A stretch of DNA of 64,000 bases from Hofstenia miamia (lineage: Eukaryota > Xenacoelomorpha > Acoela). Positions 43,501-54,689 of this stretch are shown here, one piece after another (positions within the stretch are counted from its first letter, which is position 1; each line of letters opens with the position of its first letter). The stretch covers positions 1,280,652-1,344,651 of the forward strand of contig SCFE01000032.1 of the NCBI GenBank assembly GCA_004352715.1, in the 5' to 3' direction. Below the pieces are notes generated by a model. It made no database searches and had not been told where the DNA came from. It saw only the letters and a list, made by a program, of their open reading frames with translations. The translations under genes and the position numbers were made by a program.

Positions 43501-46500
43501 ATTATTACAAGCCACATGGAGAGAACATAACAGAAATAAAGAGTACACATATTATTTTCTTCCAGTTGGAAGATTTCAACAAATTTTCTAATATAGGTAT
43601 GAATAAAATAATTATATTTATGCTTCCATAAAATCACTATTATTGACATCGCTGTTAAGTTAAAAATAAGCATGATGTCAACAAAATATTGACAGACGTC
43701 CTGATGAGGGTTAACATAATATACATTTTTTATTAATAACTGAAGGGAAGATTTAAACATTATTTCATAATTGAAACAATATATTTCAGTAATGCTATGC
43801 AACCTGAATATTACAATACAATGCTTAAATTTTAAATTTATCAATACTTGGTGTAATAATAAACACCTATTGAGCCCCTTAGCACCACTATTAGAAGGGC
43901 TCCAGCCCTCTTAGCCTCCTCTATTTCTCCCTGTCTGGCTTACTTTTATCGAAATTGCAAATATAATTGAAATCTATCGATTTTAAATAAATCAGATTTA
44001 TACAAACATTTCTTTCACCTGAATGGCGTAATGTTAAGAACTCATCTGGATGAGGGTTAAAAAATTTGTAAGCGTATTATTTCTATTTATGCCATGAGAT
44101 TAGGGGGGGATCAAAATTTCATAAGTTATTAATATTGAAGAGACCTTACAGCATTCTTTGCGAAAAATCGCTATTATAAAATACTTTTTATGAGTTTTTT
44201 GCACAATTGATTTCTTCAGCTCAAGAATTTTAGGCATAAAGTGTGAATTTGAAATTGATAAATAAGTAAACTTTGCATTATTTTTTGGTTGTAACTATTT
44301 TTCATAGTTAAAAAAAGCTAAAGATATTTTCAATAGCACAGTTTCAGTAAACATTTGGTTGTCTCACATTTTGAACAACGTAATTAGCATTTCTTTTTTA
44401 TAAAAAAATGAAAACTCACTTGGGTGGAAAAAAATGATATTTTATTTTTAAATTTGATAATTGTTTTTATTTACTTGTACCTGATGATTTTCTTTTTACA
44501 GATAATATTATTTCTAAGCAAAACTGACGTAACCACACACATCAAATCTTAGCGATTAGGAAAATGCTAAATTCTTGGAAAATATTACGAATGTAAAAAT
44601 ATAACAAATTTATTCATCAGCCTTACTTACATATATTTTTTAATCATATTTTAAATTTTCAAACTTCTTTCTTACAATATATTCTCTAATTCCTAGCTTA
44701 ATAAGAAATTTAACTATAGAAAGTAAAGCCATTGAGATGGCCTTAAGCATTTTTGTTGTAAGTATTCAACAGCTCATAGTTGCGATCGGGTTGAAATTTT
44801 TTAATTTGATTACAAAACTATGTGACGGCACTTTAGAATTCCGCGTGATCAGAAGAAATTTTTGAACTTGGAGTGTGACAGATTCTTCAAAACCCTGGGA
44901 GATCAAAAATTTAAAATGCTGCATGCAATACTAGTTTGTCTACGTGTTACAAATTTTGAAACTCAGCAATGTGCATAATTGCATTTCTTAGAACTGGAAC
45001 ATATTAGAAAGTGGTCTCATCACAAAAATTCAAACCTACTCAACCCACAGAAAATGAATCAATTAATTGATAGTTTTTTTTCAAACTTCGAAGTTAAGAA
45101 CTGCTTGATCGCCAACGATATACCATCTTGCTCCCACTCAGAATACAAGATGCAAGATGCCCCGGGAATTTCATTATGATAAAACATTAGATCTCCTATT
45201 ATATTAGAAGAATTCAACTTCCAAAGAAATTAGATAAGAAGCAAGATCTTATTTAACCATACAAGTTTCAGATACAGCTCCTGAACTAGCTTCTAGTTCA
45301 AATGGAATTACAATTTCGCACACCTACACTTTGCCCATCTGAAAAGTATAATGTGCAGTAAAGATAAAATACAGCAGTTCATATTTTATTTTCACGGCTA
45401 TTCTATTAGGAGATTTGCAGGATTCATTGCTATGTTAGTAAGAGACCTCTGGGAGTGTAATCAATACATTGTGCTGCCACAAGGCTCTTCCTTAAGATTG
45501 ATAGGGTAGAGAGATCCTTCAACAAATATTGTGGCATTCTAACTCAAAAACGTATAAGCATGACAAAAGAGTACTTGTCTAAGCACCTATTAATTGTTAT
45601 CAATAATTTTAAATTCTTCTGAGAAAATCACCGTTTTTCATATTAGAAGGAAAAGGAGAATTCTTAAAGAAAATGGAAAAGTAAAGTATAGTTTATCGGG
45701 CTTTTGCATACAGAATATACTACAACTACTGATAGTATATTGCCATAAAATGGACAAACATCCATTTTCATGCTGTCTAATGTGAGACCACAAATATGAA
45801 TATGATATCATGACAAAATTGCGATGCAGGCTTTATTAAAGGACATAAATAGACATGCAACCAATAGATATAAGAAATTTATTTATCATATGACGCCCAC
45901 TTGAAATACAAACACGTGAATGATACTGTAAATACAAATTTCTCGAATTTTCCAGGCATTATTGTATTCTAATCAAATAAAATGCAAAACGTACTTATTT
46001 ATGGACATCTAATATTATGTTCACATACTTAAAAGTCTATATTGCGTATTACATTCAGAGTACTATTCGACCTATATCAAAAGCATTTTTTAATAAATTG
46101 CGGAATTACTAAGAAAATTGTATTATAAAAACAACTGTAGTATTTTGGAAATTTTTGAAAAAATTATTCCAATGAAAATCCAATTGGAATCCAATGAATA
46201 GTTAATTTTGGTTTTCCAACGTATTCCAATTCAATTATATTCTAAATCCAATGGACAAGCCTGATTTTTGGTCACACTCCATGGTCAAATTTTTTCTCTC
46301 GAACCAGTCTTTTAAAATTTTGCCTCGCTCCTGCTGTTGTTAGTTCCGTATAAATACATGTATTTCTGATCTCGCAGTCATTATTAAATGAACTAAAATT
46401 GAAAAGCAAACATTAAATCAAATTTGCCTTAGTCCCATCCCATCAGACTTGTTAACGAGCCGAAATTTCTGAGCTCTGCTCGGCTCGTTTTAATTTTGAG

Positions 46501-49500
46501 TAAGTTCGGCTCGGCTCGCCAATAAAATTTTTCAATGAGGGTGCTCTCCGAATTGTTTATATGGCTCTTCCCATTATTTAATAAACATTTCTAAAATTAA
46601 ATTATAAGTAAGGCATATTGAATGAAAAAAATGAGAAAAACCTGCATAATCAAATTTAAAAACACTACTATAAATTTGCTGTTCTTAAAAACGGCTCGTT
46701 TTAGGCTCGTTATATATCCAATACTCCCCNAATAAAATCTTTCAATGAGGCTTGTTTCAGCTCGATATTTTTTTAAAATTGTTGTGCTCTCCGAATTGTT
46801 TATATGGCTCTTCCCATTATTTAATAAACATTTCTAAAATTAAATTATAAGTAAGGCATATTGAATGAAAAAAATGAGAAAAACCTGCATAATCAAATTT
46901 AAAAACACTACTATAAATTTGCTGTTCTTAAAAACGGCTCGTTTTAGGCTCGTTATATATCCAATACTCCCCTCAAGCTCGGCTCGTTGACAAGTCTGAG
47001 TGCCATCCCGTGTTTTATTTTTCGATCCCACTCTCGCAGTACTCTAATTGAACAGCTAAATTTTCTTCTTTAAAACATTTGATGGAAGATGCATTTTAAG
47101 CATTTTCTAGCCTTATGAACTTCTTTTTTAGTCAGGGCCGTGAAAACAAACACTGGGCCCCTGGACATTTTATTTATTAAGGGCCCTTTTAACAACTTTT
47201 CAAAAACGGACATTTAAGGTTTTAATAAAAGACTCATAACACTAACAATTTAATAAAATCATAATAAAACAAACGAAATTTGTAAGTTTTCTAATAAAAA
47301 AATTGCTTTCTTGTTTTGGAAATTGCGGAATCTCTTGTTGTCTCAGAGGAGTCTATTTTTTCCAAGATATCGTTTTCAATAGATATTATAGTTAAGCTGT
47401 TTTGCCTGTCTTCTGACATAAAGCTTCTCAGATCATTTTTCACAAACTTAAGCTTACTAAATGAGCGCCCTGTACTACAATTTTTGATCATCATGGACAA
47501 GTATATTCGAAATATTATATCAATATTTGGGAATAACGTATTGGCTTCTTTGTGATGAAGAAATTGGTGAATATTAGAAATACTTGTATTAGTTTTTATT
47601 GATGGATCCTCAGCTATGTATGTTCGAAAATGTTTTACTTCATTTGTAATATCCAATTTACACACACCGTTGTTGTATGTATCTCCAAGTAACGCACATG
47701 GTTGTTCTATTTCTTTTGGTGATAGTGAGGGTAGCTGTTGAAAGAATCCAAATTTATCATTAAGATTATATAATAATAAAGAGTTCCAGGCAATCTAATA
47801 TTGTTAAGAATGTATTGATTCAAAATTTTTCACGAGGACTCAGTTCTGTATTGACATCCTCTGCTGGACCATCAAAAAATGAAATTTTCCTACCACGTCT
47901 AGCAGTCCTTTGTTGAACGAATTGTTTTTCACAATATATTCTCACTTGTGCTTTCTCTTCATAATAATCAAGTTTATAAATTAATACTTATAAATAATTA
48001 TACAACGACTTATATACAGATACAGCATTGGAAAGAGACATTGCTGGGCCTTACAACATTATTGAAGATTGATTCATTCTTAATAGTATGTCATACCAAA
48101 AAATGAAGTAAACAGAAAAACTCTAAATGGCAAAGCTCTTTAGCTTTGTTTGATGCATCTTGTCTTGTTTCAGGTTTTTCAAAGGTGTTTTCTTCTGTCT
48201 CAAAAAAGAAATGAAATAATGCTGTCATAATTGAAAAACAATGCTTTTACGGCATCGGCTATTACATGGCCAACGTGTCTAAGAAAGTGACTGTAAATTA
48301 ATGGATGTTTTTCCTTTCAAAAAATTCCACCATTTTGTTGAGGATTCGAAGAAAACATACACTCGTGGTACAAGAGAGAAAAATTGTGTTGCTTGAGAAC
48401 ATGATTCTGCTTATCTTTGTCCAACCAAATTTAATGAATGGGTTGCACATGGTATATAGAAAGCAAAGTTGTTCTTTTCCAAAATACGAGCCTGAAGAGC
48501 TTGGTAACAACCGGCCATGTTAGCAGCATTGTCTCTTAATACATTGAACACGACATCAGCTAAAGTTTCACCATCATGCGCACCAAGAGGAAGAAACTTA
48601 ATAAAACTTTCTTTTATTTTACCTTCTAAAACAAATGTCAATTGATCAATATGTGAGTTATCAGGTGTAGATTTGAAACGAATGGAATAATATTTGGCAA
48701 CATTGATATCTGTTACAATTTTGTTCTTGACTTGCATTCTCATAAATATAATTAGTTCATAACAAATTGTAAAAGATAAGTAAGAAACATTGCCTCTACT
48801 TTTATTAACATAGTCAGAAATGTGTTGCTTTAGAAATGGATCAAATTCACTAATTAGTTCTAACAAACCTAGAAAGTCACCATTATGGACATCAGCAAAA
48901 TATTTAGTGCTGAACCTCTAAATGGTTTTCCACGTGAAGCCAAATGCTTAATAACTGCAACAATTCTTCCAAAAATCTGAACCCAATATATTATTGCTGT
49001 TTTTCTATTTCATGTATTAAAGTTGAATCTATTTGGTTCATTGCTTTGCTCCAAGATACAAATGTTAACATGCATATTCGGTGTTCATTGCTATTTTCAT
49101 GTTGGTTTAGGGATAAATGCAATCTTTTCCAATCAGAAAACCCACTGCAAGAAAAAGGAGAATCCATTTTACAAAACAACTTACAGCCTAAGCAAAAAAT
49201 TTTACCTGTGGAAGGAGAATACAGTAACCATTCTCATAAAATAGATTCTCTATTTTGAATTACTTTTTCAAAACCACTGTTATTAAAATATCTTGTATTT
49301 GTCTTGCCAGTAGTTGAAGAAGAATTGTCTCTTTTCGATGCAGCATAATCTCCATTTCAATGTCTACAAAGGTTAATGTCATGTGTTAACTAGTAATCCT
49401 GTAGTTCCTTTGATTGCTTCCAGTTATCAGCATCAGTTCCTGGGTTGTAAATATCTACTGGAGATTGCACATTTGAGATATTCAGTATGCTGAAATCTTC

Positions 49501-51350
49501 GGTTTCCTCACAAGAAATTGGTATCATAGTTTGATATGAAGTAATTAAATCAATGGAATTATGAGCTTCTGGAATTGATGGGGCAGCATCTTTCATATTA
49601 ATCAAAAAATTATCCACTCTGAGTGTTTTCTCCAAAATCAGATAAAGATTTAAATGATTCTCCTTTTCCTTTCGACGTTTTTCAGCACCTGACTTGTGTC
49701 TAAAATATCAAAACATTGTTAAATAAATATAAATAATCTTGTATACATTATCTATAGGCATGGGCACACAAATAAAATAGAGGAATAAAATATAGTGGAT
49801 AAACTAACTTATAAATATTTTTATATACTTTCAAAAGTCCACTGCTTTTTAAATGACTCAGTTCAAAATAAAAAGGACAATTTTTTAAAAAAAAGAGGAA
49901 CATTCAATTGGCTGTGTTTTGTATTATGTATGTATTATGTATTAATTATAGCTCTATACTTCTTCTGTTCTTTTGCGGCCCCCCACTCAGTGCGGGCCCT
50001 TGGGCTAGTGCCCAGGTTAGCCCTTGGGTTAACACAGCCCTGTTTTTAGTGGATATCTTACGAATATATGTATTACACTTTTGCGTTGGTTATGGTGTGG
50101 AAAAACCCATATAACGGCAAGCCTGTCAAGTTTTTTTTAACAACGCCTTTAATGCTTCCAGAAGAGCTAATGTATTTCCGCTTAAAATATTTTTAATCAG
50201 AGAAATTTTTCTTAAATTTTTCCCTGTCACCATTCGAATCTTTCACTTTCAGTTAAACATTCTAGTATTTTCTCCGAATTGATTATCCTGTTTATCTAAA
50301 TTTAAAAAACTTTCACACATACCTCTCCTACTCTCCTCTAGTAAACCTATAACTCCGATATATGTTACATCTGCAATAACATAATCTGTGCATATGCTCG
50401 TATATTCTTCCTTAATTATTATAGTGATTTGTTATGTTTTTTTGTTGATTCATTAAGAAAATTTATTTTTTATAGATAGCCTTCTTTGACCCAGGTAAAA
50501 CACTGCAATTTTCAATTTTACCAGCCGCAGACGACAAAACAGTAAACATTGTTTGAGAATTTTGGCTGTTGTATATACCTTTGAATTACCGAATTTACGA
50601 ACACTATTTATGATAGAATCATTTTTACGAAAAATGAATTTCAAAAAAGAATGTCCGGAAAAAGCACTAAGATCTATATTCCAGTGCAGTATAGTATCTG
50701 TATTTGACTTGTATTCTGCTCCCTTCTTCGTTGAAAGACCCACTTAAACACAGGTATACATATACAGAGGATGTATAAGCGAGCTGAAAAAATCATTACA
50801 AATGGTCGCACTAATAAATCTTCCATTAAATATGAAGTTCAGCTTATAAACTATCAAAATAGTATTTGGACAGCAGAACAAAATTGTCAGTACCCAATAA
50901 ACTTCCATATTCCCCCAAGATGTAATCGATCAAACAAGCTAATTGAAGTAAACTGCAGTTCAACGATTCGGAAGAAACAATATATTTTATGTATGACTAG
51001 TTTTGAAAACAACAAAAAAATTTAACTTTAATAAGCAAATATTTATGTATGTGGTTGTTTTTAAAACTAGGCCTATTTGTGAATAAGAGAATGCAAATAT
51101 TGAAAAAAATATTACCTTAGTATATTTAACTTGGATTCAATTTTATACTAAACTGTTTTAGGTTGGCACAGTTATGGGGCCACCTGTTGGAAGTTTTATA
51201 TACAATTTTGGAGGATACATTATGCCATTTGCTTTTGCTGGAGGTGTTCAAATACTTATCACAATAGCGGCATTTTTTATAATAGAGAGAAAATCCAACG
51301 TTCGAGTCGAAAAAAGCAAGAGTATTTCGTTTCTACGATTTTTTAAAAGC
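40421..51350 (+). CDS. SLC18B1-like: SLC18B1-like MFS transporter, N-terminal half (three exons)
   Basis: Exons 40421-40547, 42581-42888 and 51162-51350 join in frame (VIG split codon; SGGYG|VGTVMG) into about 208 residues. They form roughly the first six helices of a major facilitator transporter. Features are MMAPFFPLMAEEK in the first loop, as in SLC18 proteins (APFFP), and VGTVMGPPVGSFIYNFGGY, the G.xxGP.xG antiporter motif of helix 5. The likely role is proton-coupled amine or polyamine uptake into vesicles. The last exon ends FLRFFKS|GTATGT in phase 0. No C-terminal exon follows on this strand within the remaining 12.6 kb. Exactly that missing half lies on the minus strand at 10339-11082. 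Intron 2 (8.3 kb) hosts several hAT insertions. I chose the ATG at 40421; an in-frame TTG precedes it. Confidence 0.8.
42581..42888 (+). CDS. SLC18B1-like: SLC18B1-like exon 2
   Basis: Acceptor ATAAATTTAG|GAATTG completes the glycine codon. Encodes helices 2-4 (GIVLAGFDTAAFLTSLILIF, FISGIAMILFGVLEW, CSLGCRAVSGIGACFG). Ends GGATATGG|G|GTAAAT in phase 0. Confidence 0.8.
43021..44978. other. intron 2 sequence, no gene seen
   Basis: Contains a run of ten G at 43057-43066 and an AAAGTTTCGTTTTAGTATC block (43025) shared with 54187. Open frames here are short and unlike known proteins. Confidence 0.4.
44979..45620 (+). pseudogene. hAT transposase remnant in intron 2
   Basis: Plus-strand frames read KMNQLIDSFFSNFEVKNC early on and, near 45510-45600, VERSFNKYCGILTQKRISM followed by TKEYLSKHLLIVI. 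The latter matches the (S)ERxFS...G.(I)LT..R..L(S).E.(L)...L(F) dimerisation tail of hAT transposases. Frames between are broken. No terminal repeats were found. Confidence 0.5.
46444..46998. mobile_element. CGAGCC-rich MITE, probably duplicated at a contig join
   Basis: Left terminus CAGACTTGTTAACGAGCCGA and right terminus TCGGCTCGTTGACAAGTCTG are inverted repeats with 19 of 20 matches. The interior is interrupted by an N at 46730. Sequence left of the N (46530-46729) is repeated to its right (46731-46980), so the true element is probably about 300 bp. The flanks do not give a convincing 8-bp duplication (five of eight match). A truncated relative forms the start of the 37-kb tandem duplication. 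Confidence 0.7.
47133..50042 (-). mobile_element. nearly full-length hAT element with ZMYM1-like transposase
   Basis: Termini CAGGGCCGTG and CACAGCCCTG are flanked by the identical 8-mer TTTTTAGT (47125-47132 and 50043-50050), a perfect hAT target duplication. The minus strand encodes a degraded transposase of the type annotated as zinc finger MYM-type protein 1-like. Fragments include an N-terminal stretch (49635-49390); a DUF4371-like region (48866-48411) with LELISEFDPFLKQHISDYV and VLRDNAANMAGCYQALQARI followed by FYIPCATHSLNLVG; and the C-terminal dimerisation domain (47665-47291) with TGRSFSKLKFVKNDLRSFMS. Stops and frameshifts inactivate it. It sits antisense in intron 2 of the SLC18B1-like gene. 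Confidence 0.92.
50043..51161. other. end of intron 2, no gene seen
   Basis: Apart from the target duplication at its left edge nothing is recognised. Open frames on both strands at 50453-50747 overlap each other and have no family resemblance I can defend. Confidence 0.4.
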
Positions 51351-51530
51351 GTATGTAATATGTATTACATTTCAATAATTTGTAAGTTTGCAAGCAGAAA
51401 CTTGAAAAAATTTCTTCAAAAAATGAAAATTCTGAGACTGGTACAAACATACAACTTATATAATACTTGCTACCAAACGGGAAAATATGTAAACTTCTAA
51501 CAATATATTTTCCAAAAAATAAAAAACAAT

Positions 51531-51566
51531 AAATATATATATATATACCTGTATATATATATACAG
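51531..51566. repeat. TA-rich palindromic tract
   Basis: Two (TA)n blocks flank ACCTG and end in ACAG, giving a near-palindrome between the transporter exon and the GTPase exon. Confidence 0.7.
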
Positions 51567-51571
51567 CACAC

Positions 51572-52045
51572 TTACATGTATATAGATACTTTATATTTTA
51601 AAGAAAATACTTTACGATATGAAACAAACTTTTTTGTTTCCTTGACCCACTTTGCAAGATTCGAAAACGAAGATTCGTTTGTGACATCAAACACTAATAG
51701 ACATAAATCGGCATCTTCATAGAGTTCGTTGCGAGTATCGCGATAGCATTGAGATCCTGAGAGATCCCATATATTTATTCGCAACTCTTCACCATCGAAC
51801 TTTAAAAGTTTGAAACCGTAATCGGCACCTACCGTCGGAATGTAATCTGCTTTATATGGAGCGTCGCAAAATGCCTTTATAATAGAAGTTTTTCCGACAT
51901 TCGATTCCCCGGCAAACACAATTTTTACCCACTTTATTCCTTTCGACTTTTTTTCGCATTCGCTGTAAATACATTCAATGTTGTTGATGAAAATTTGTTC
52001 GTTTGATTGATCAGTCATCATGTTGAAACGTGATTTTATTGCCAA
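51572..52045 (-). CDS. DNAJC27-like: DNAJC27/Rab-like GTPase, first coding exon
   Basis: The frame from ATG 52045 encodes a Ras-superfamily G domain: P-loop GESNVGKTS (G1), YIPTVGADYGF (switch I threonine), INIWDLSGSQCYRDTRNELY (G3, WDxxG), then LCLLVFDVTNESSFSNLAKW. Similarity to DNAJC27/RBJ is strongest in IGxDYG and (V/I)R NE(F/L)Y, a Rab-like protein that normally ends in a J domain. The G4 NKxD motif and J domain are not in this exon. The frame becomes low-complexity after KETKK, and donors such as AAA|GTTTGT or ATC|GTAAAG near 51610-51625 are likely ends. Later exons were not found. The switch II position usually held by glutamine is serine here. ATGs at residues 9-10 are alternative starts. 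Confidence 0.75.
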   Translation of the reverse strand: MAIKSRFNMMTDQSNEQIFINNIECIYSECEKKSKGIKWVKIVFAGESNVGKTSIIKAFCDAPYKADYIPTVGADYGFKLLKFDGEELRINIWDLSGSQCYRDTRNELYEDADLCLLVFDVTNESSFSNLAKWVKETKKFVSYRKVFSLKYKVSIYM

Positions 52046-53011
52046 AATTGTGAATGCATGTGTGTTAACACGACTGAATCTGACTGTTTTGTATTTAGAA
52101 AATTATAACAGATTGTTGGTAAATTTGAAGTACTAAAACATAACATTTATTATTCAAATAGTATACAATAGGTCTTCACTAAAACGCAATGGTGTTTTGC
52201 GGGAAAATCAATTTTGACCTTAGCCGGCCGTTATGCTTTAGCCGTAGCAGCTAACGGCCGCTTTTTTGCTGTAGTCGGCGTCTTCTACTACTATAAAGTG
52301 AAATACTACAATTTTCAATGGAATGATTAAGGTATTTGTCATAGTTCAAACAATTAAAGAAATGCGTCAAAGCGACTAAGTTTTAAAAACAAAAAAATCA
52401 AAATAAAAATCATGGAAATATATTGTTCATCTTAATGTTCAGAAAAGAATCTTAGCTGGGATTTTGGCCGTGGTGGTTTGACCTTAGTTGGCCGTTGACA
52501 ATTCACTCATAACACCAATCTGGATATAGACCACAATGCACTGTGAAAGAAAACACTGAAATTCATGAATCTCCATGTAAGCAACGGCATTGAATTCAAG
52601 TTCCAATAGCAGAAATTTCATATTCTTGCTGAGGACATTTCCATAGGAATTAATATAATAGGTTTTCGTTATCAATTATCAAATGATGATTTATTCAGTG
52701 ATAGACGAAATTGGAAGCGTTAGGGAGAAACAGTTCTGCGAATCATTTTTTCAAAACCTTTATCAACTAATGCCAAATTAACTTCCACAATAAAATTAAC
52801 TTGGTGTTGTTGAAATTTCACATTAAAAGTAAAAGTAATAAATCAATCTTTGTTGAAAAATCATTTTATCATCATTAGATTTCAATACAAAAACGAACAA
52901 TTTTTTTGAGAAAAATTACAAAAGCATAGCATAAAGCAATGACATTATGAGATATAGTACATTGAATTAACCGCAAATATATCACTTTGAAAGCGTTGAT
53001 CGAGATTGAAT
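52046..53011. other. intergenic, with GGCCGTTA inverted and direct repeats
   Basis: GGCCGTTA (52226-52233) and TAACGGCC (52252-52259) can pair. TTGACCTTAG(CC/TT)GGCCGTT occurs at about 52213 and again at about 52477 in the same orientation, so the interval may be a small repeat unit. No coding frame is supported. Confidence 0.45.
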
Positions 53012-53947
53012 TTACTTTGGAAATACTTTTTTTCCAAAAAATATTTTCCTTGCTTCCTTTTTGAAGTGACTACTTTGTAGAGTATATATCAGCGGGTTTA
53101 ATGCAGACGAAAAGTATATTAAGTGCCTAACAATAATTCCAGGCAATAAATCATATGATATGTTCCAACCCAGGTTATAATTATCATTTAATTCAAACAA
53201 GAAAACGTAGAAAATATCTGGCAAACTTAATACAGTTACTGTAAAAACAATAGCAAAGGACATTCGTGTATTTTTCTTGCTTGTATTGCATTTTTTTGAT
53301 ATTGATTTTTTAAAAATAAAGTACCAGATAATCTTGACATACAATATGTATATTACCGCTATCGCAGGTAAGCACGTTATGCTAGAGATCCATAATAACA
53401 CTAAGTTTTTGGATTTTAACTTTCGATGTACACTATACAAGCAACCATTAATTTCTTCATCATATGTCTCAAATGAGAGTTCCAACGACAAAAACATAAA
53501 ACCTAGCATTTGCACTAATGCTATTGTTGTTATTTTCCAAATCTTCTTCTTTACGAGTGTATTATAAAATATTGGGTAGAAAATGCATATATATCTGTCT
53601 ACTGTAATTAATAATACATGCAGAATTGAATTAAGTTCCATTGCAAGCTCAATGAATCCACTGTTTACAAAGGTACAGTAGAAATTTCCCAACATTCCTG
53701 TTGGAATAAATATAATAAGGTCAATTGTGTGCAGATAGAACGTCTTCATAAGAACTATATTGTCGCAAAGAGCCAAACTCGCAAACGTAACATTACTAAA
53801 CGTTCTTCGAAATTCCTTTGATAAAACGAACACCAACAGAATCAATGTGTTTAAGGGTACACCAACTGCAGATGTTAGGGATATATAAGAAAGGGTGAGA
53901 ATGGATTCCTTGTCTTCGAAATCTAGAGTGAAATTTGATTGCATCAT
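53012..53947 (-). CDS. rhodopsin-class (class A) GPCR, intronless
   Basis: One uninterrupted exon of 311 residues starts at ATG 53947. Seven hydrophobic helices are evident. Class A signatures: N33 in helix 1, LALCD (D62) in helix 2, C91 before helix 3 pairing with C169 in loop 2, DRY at 117-119, and NPLIY at 284-288, followed by a basic tail (FKKEARKIFFGKKVF). N5 is a possible glycosylation site. The helix 6 CWxP motif is replaced by VLSLPD, so the toggle tryptophan is absent. The third intracellular loop is short and lysine-rich. It is a plasma-membrane receptor; neither ligand class nor subfamily can be told from what I see. A diverged peptide-type or orphan receptor is plausible. Confidence 0.88.
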   Translation of the reverse strand: MMQSNFTLDFEDKESILTLSYISLTSAVGVPLNTLILLVFVLSKEFRRTFSNVTFASLALCDNIVLMKTFYLHTIDLIIFIPTGMLGNFYCTFVNSGFIELAMELNSILHVLLITVDRYICIFYPIFYNTLVKKKIWKITTIALVQMLGFMFLSLELSFETYDEEINGCLYSVHRKLKSKNLVLLWISSITCLPAIAVIYILYVKIIWYFIFKKSISKKCNTSKKNTRMSFAIVFTVTVLSLPDIFYVFLFELNDNYNLGWNISYDLLPGIIVRHLIYFSSALNPLIYTLQSSHFKKEARKIFFGKKVFPK

Positions 53948-54225
53948 TTCATAAAATACATTAAAATAATATGGAAATTACAAGGTCTGCAAATCAATTA
54001 AAATTAATGCATAAATTGGTGTGTATTCGTCTCAATTGAACCGATGTAATGATTAATAAAAGCATTCAATTCTCCAATTAATGCGTATTTTCTATCTGCT
54101 CATTTTTTGAATAGTAAAAAATAATAATGTCATTACATTTCTGAACATTGTAAATGCACAGTGCTAATATGGAGAATCTTTGTGCAAAGTTTCGTTTTAG
54201 TATCATAATTCAGAGTTAGCAAATT

Positions 54226-54246
54226 GCCTCCTCAGACTGAGGAGGC
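54226..54246. repeat. perfect 10-bp hairpin with 1-base loop
   Basis: GCCTCCTCAG, A, CTGAGGAGGC. It is preceded by an AAAGTTTCGTTTTAGTATC block shared with 43025, so it may belong to a dispersed repeat. Confidence 0.7.
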
Positions 54247-54689
54247 CAAAAAAGCCAAGTTGAATAGGGTCATGTTGAGATCCTGCATATGTATTGAAAG
54301 ATTTCAATTATTTTCAATTGTTGAAATCTAAAAAACGAACTCTGTGATAAATTTATCATTAACCTTAACTGCGTGGGCATTTAATAGATTTTTTTATGGT
54401 TTTTAGAAAAAAAAGGTTGGATGTTTATGAATGATAAAGACAGGTAATCGACACTGCTATTTTTAGATATTTGCTATTTAACTTTATAAAAACAAGTTCA
54501 TTGAAAAACTTCTATAGCAGATATCAATAGCTGTTATGCCATACCAAAAATTGTAAAATGCTACATGAAATTGAACCTTAATTTTACGTTGTGGGCATAA
54601 ATTTCTCACATTTTCTCCTAAATTTCTCAAAAGCGGGAAAGGCATGGCCTGTGAAACAATTAATTTTTCAAAGAGCACCAGAACTAGTT

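Noticed and set aside
46436-47006. 8-bp target duplication for the 46.4-kb MITE
   Set aside because: CATCCCAT and AGTGCCAT match at only five positions. A better match (AGTCCCAT/AGTGCCAT) is not adjacent to the left terminus.
50453-50747. Overlapping frames on both strands, one sharing TGAAAGACCCACTTA with the transporter exon at 10440
   Set aside because: A 15-base match in 64 kb of biased sequence can occur by chance, and the flanking residues do not align with the transporter C-terminus.
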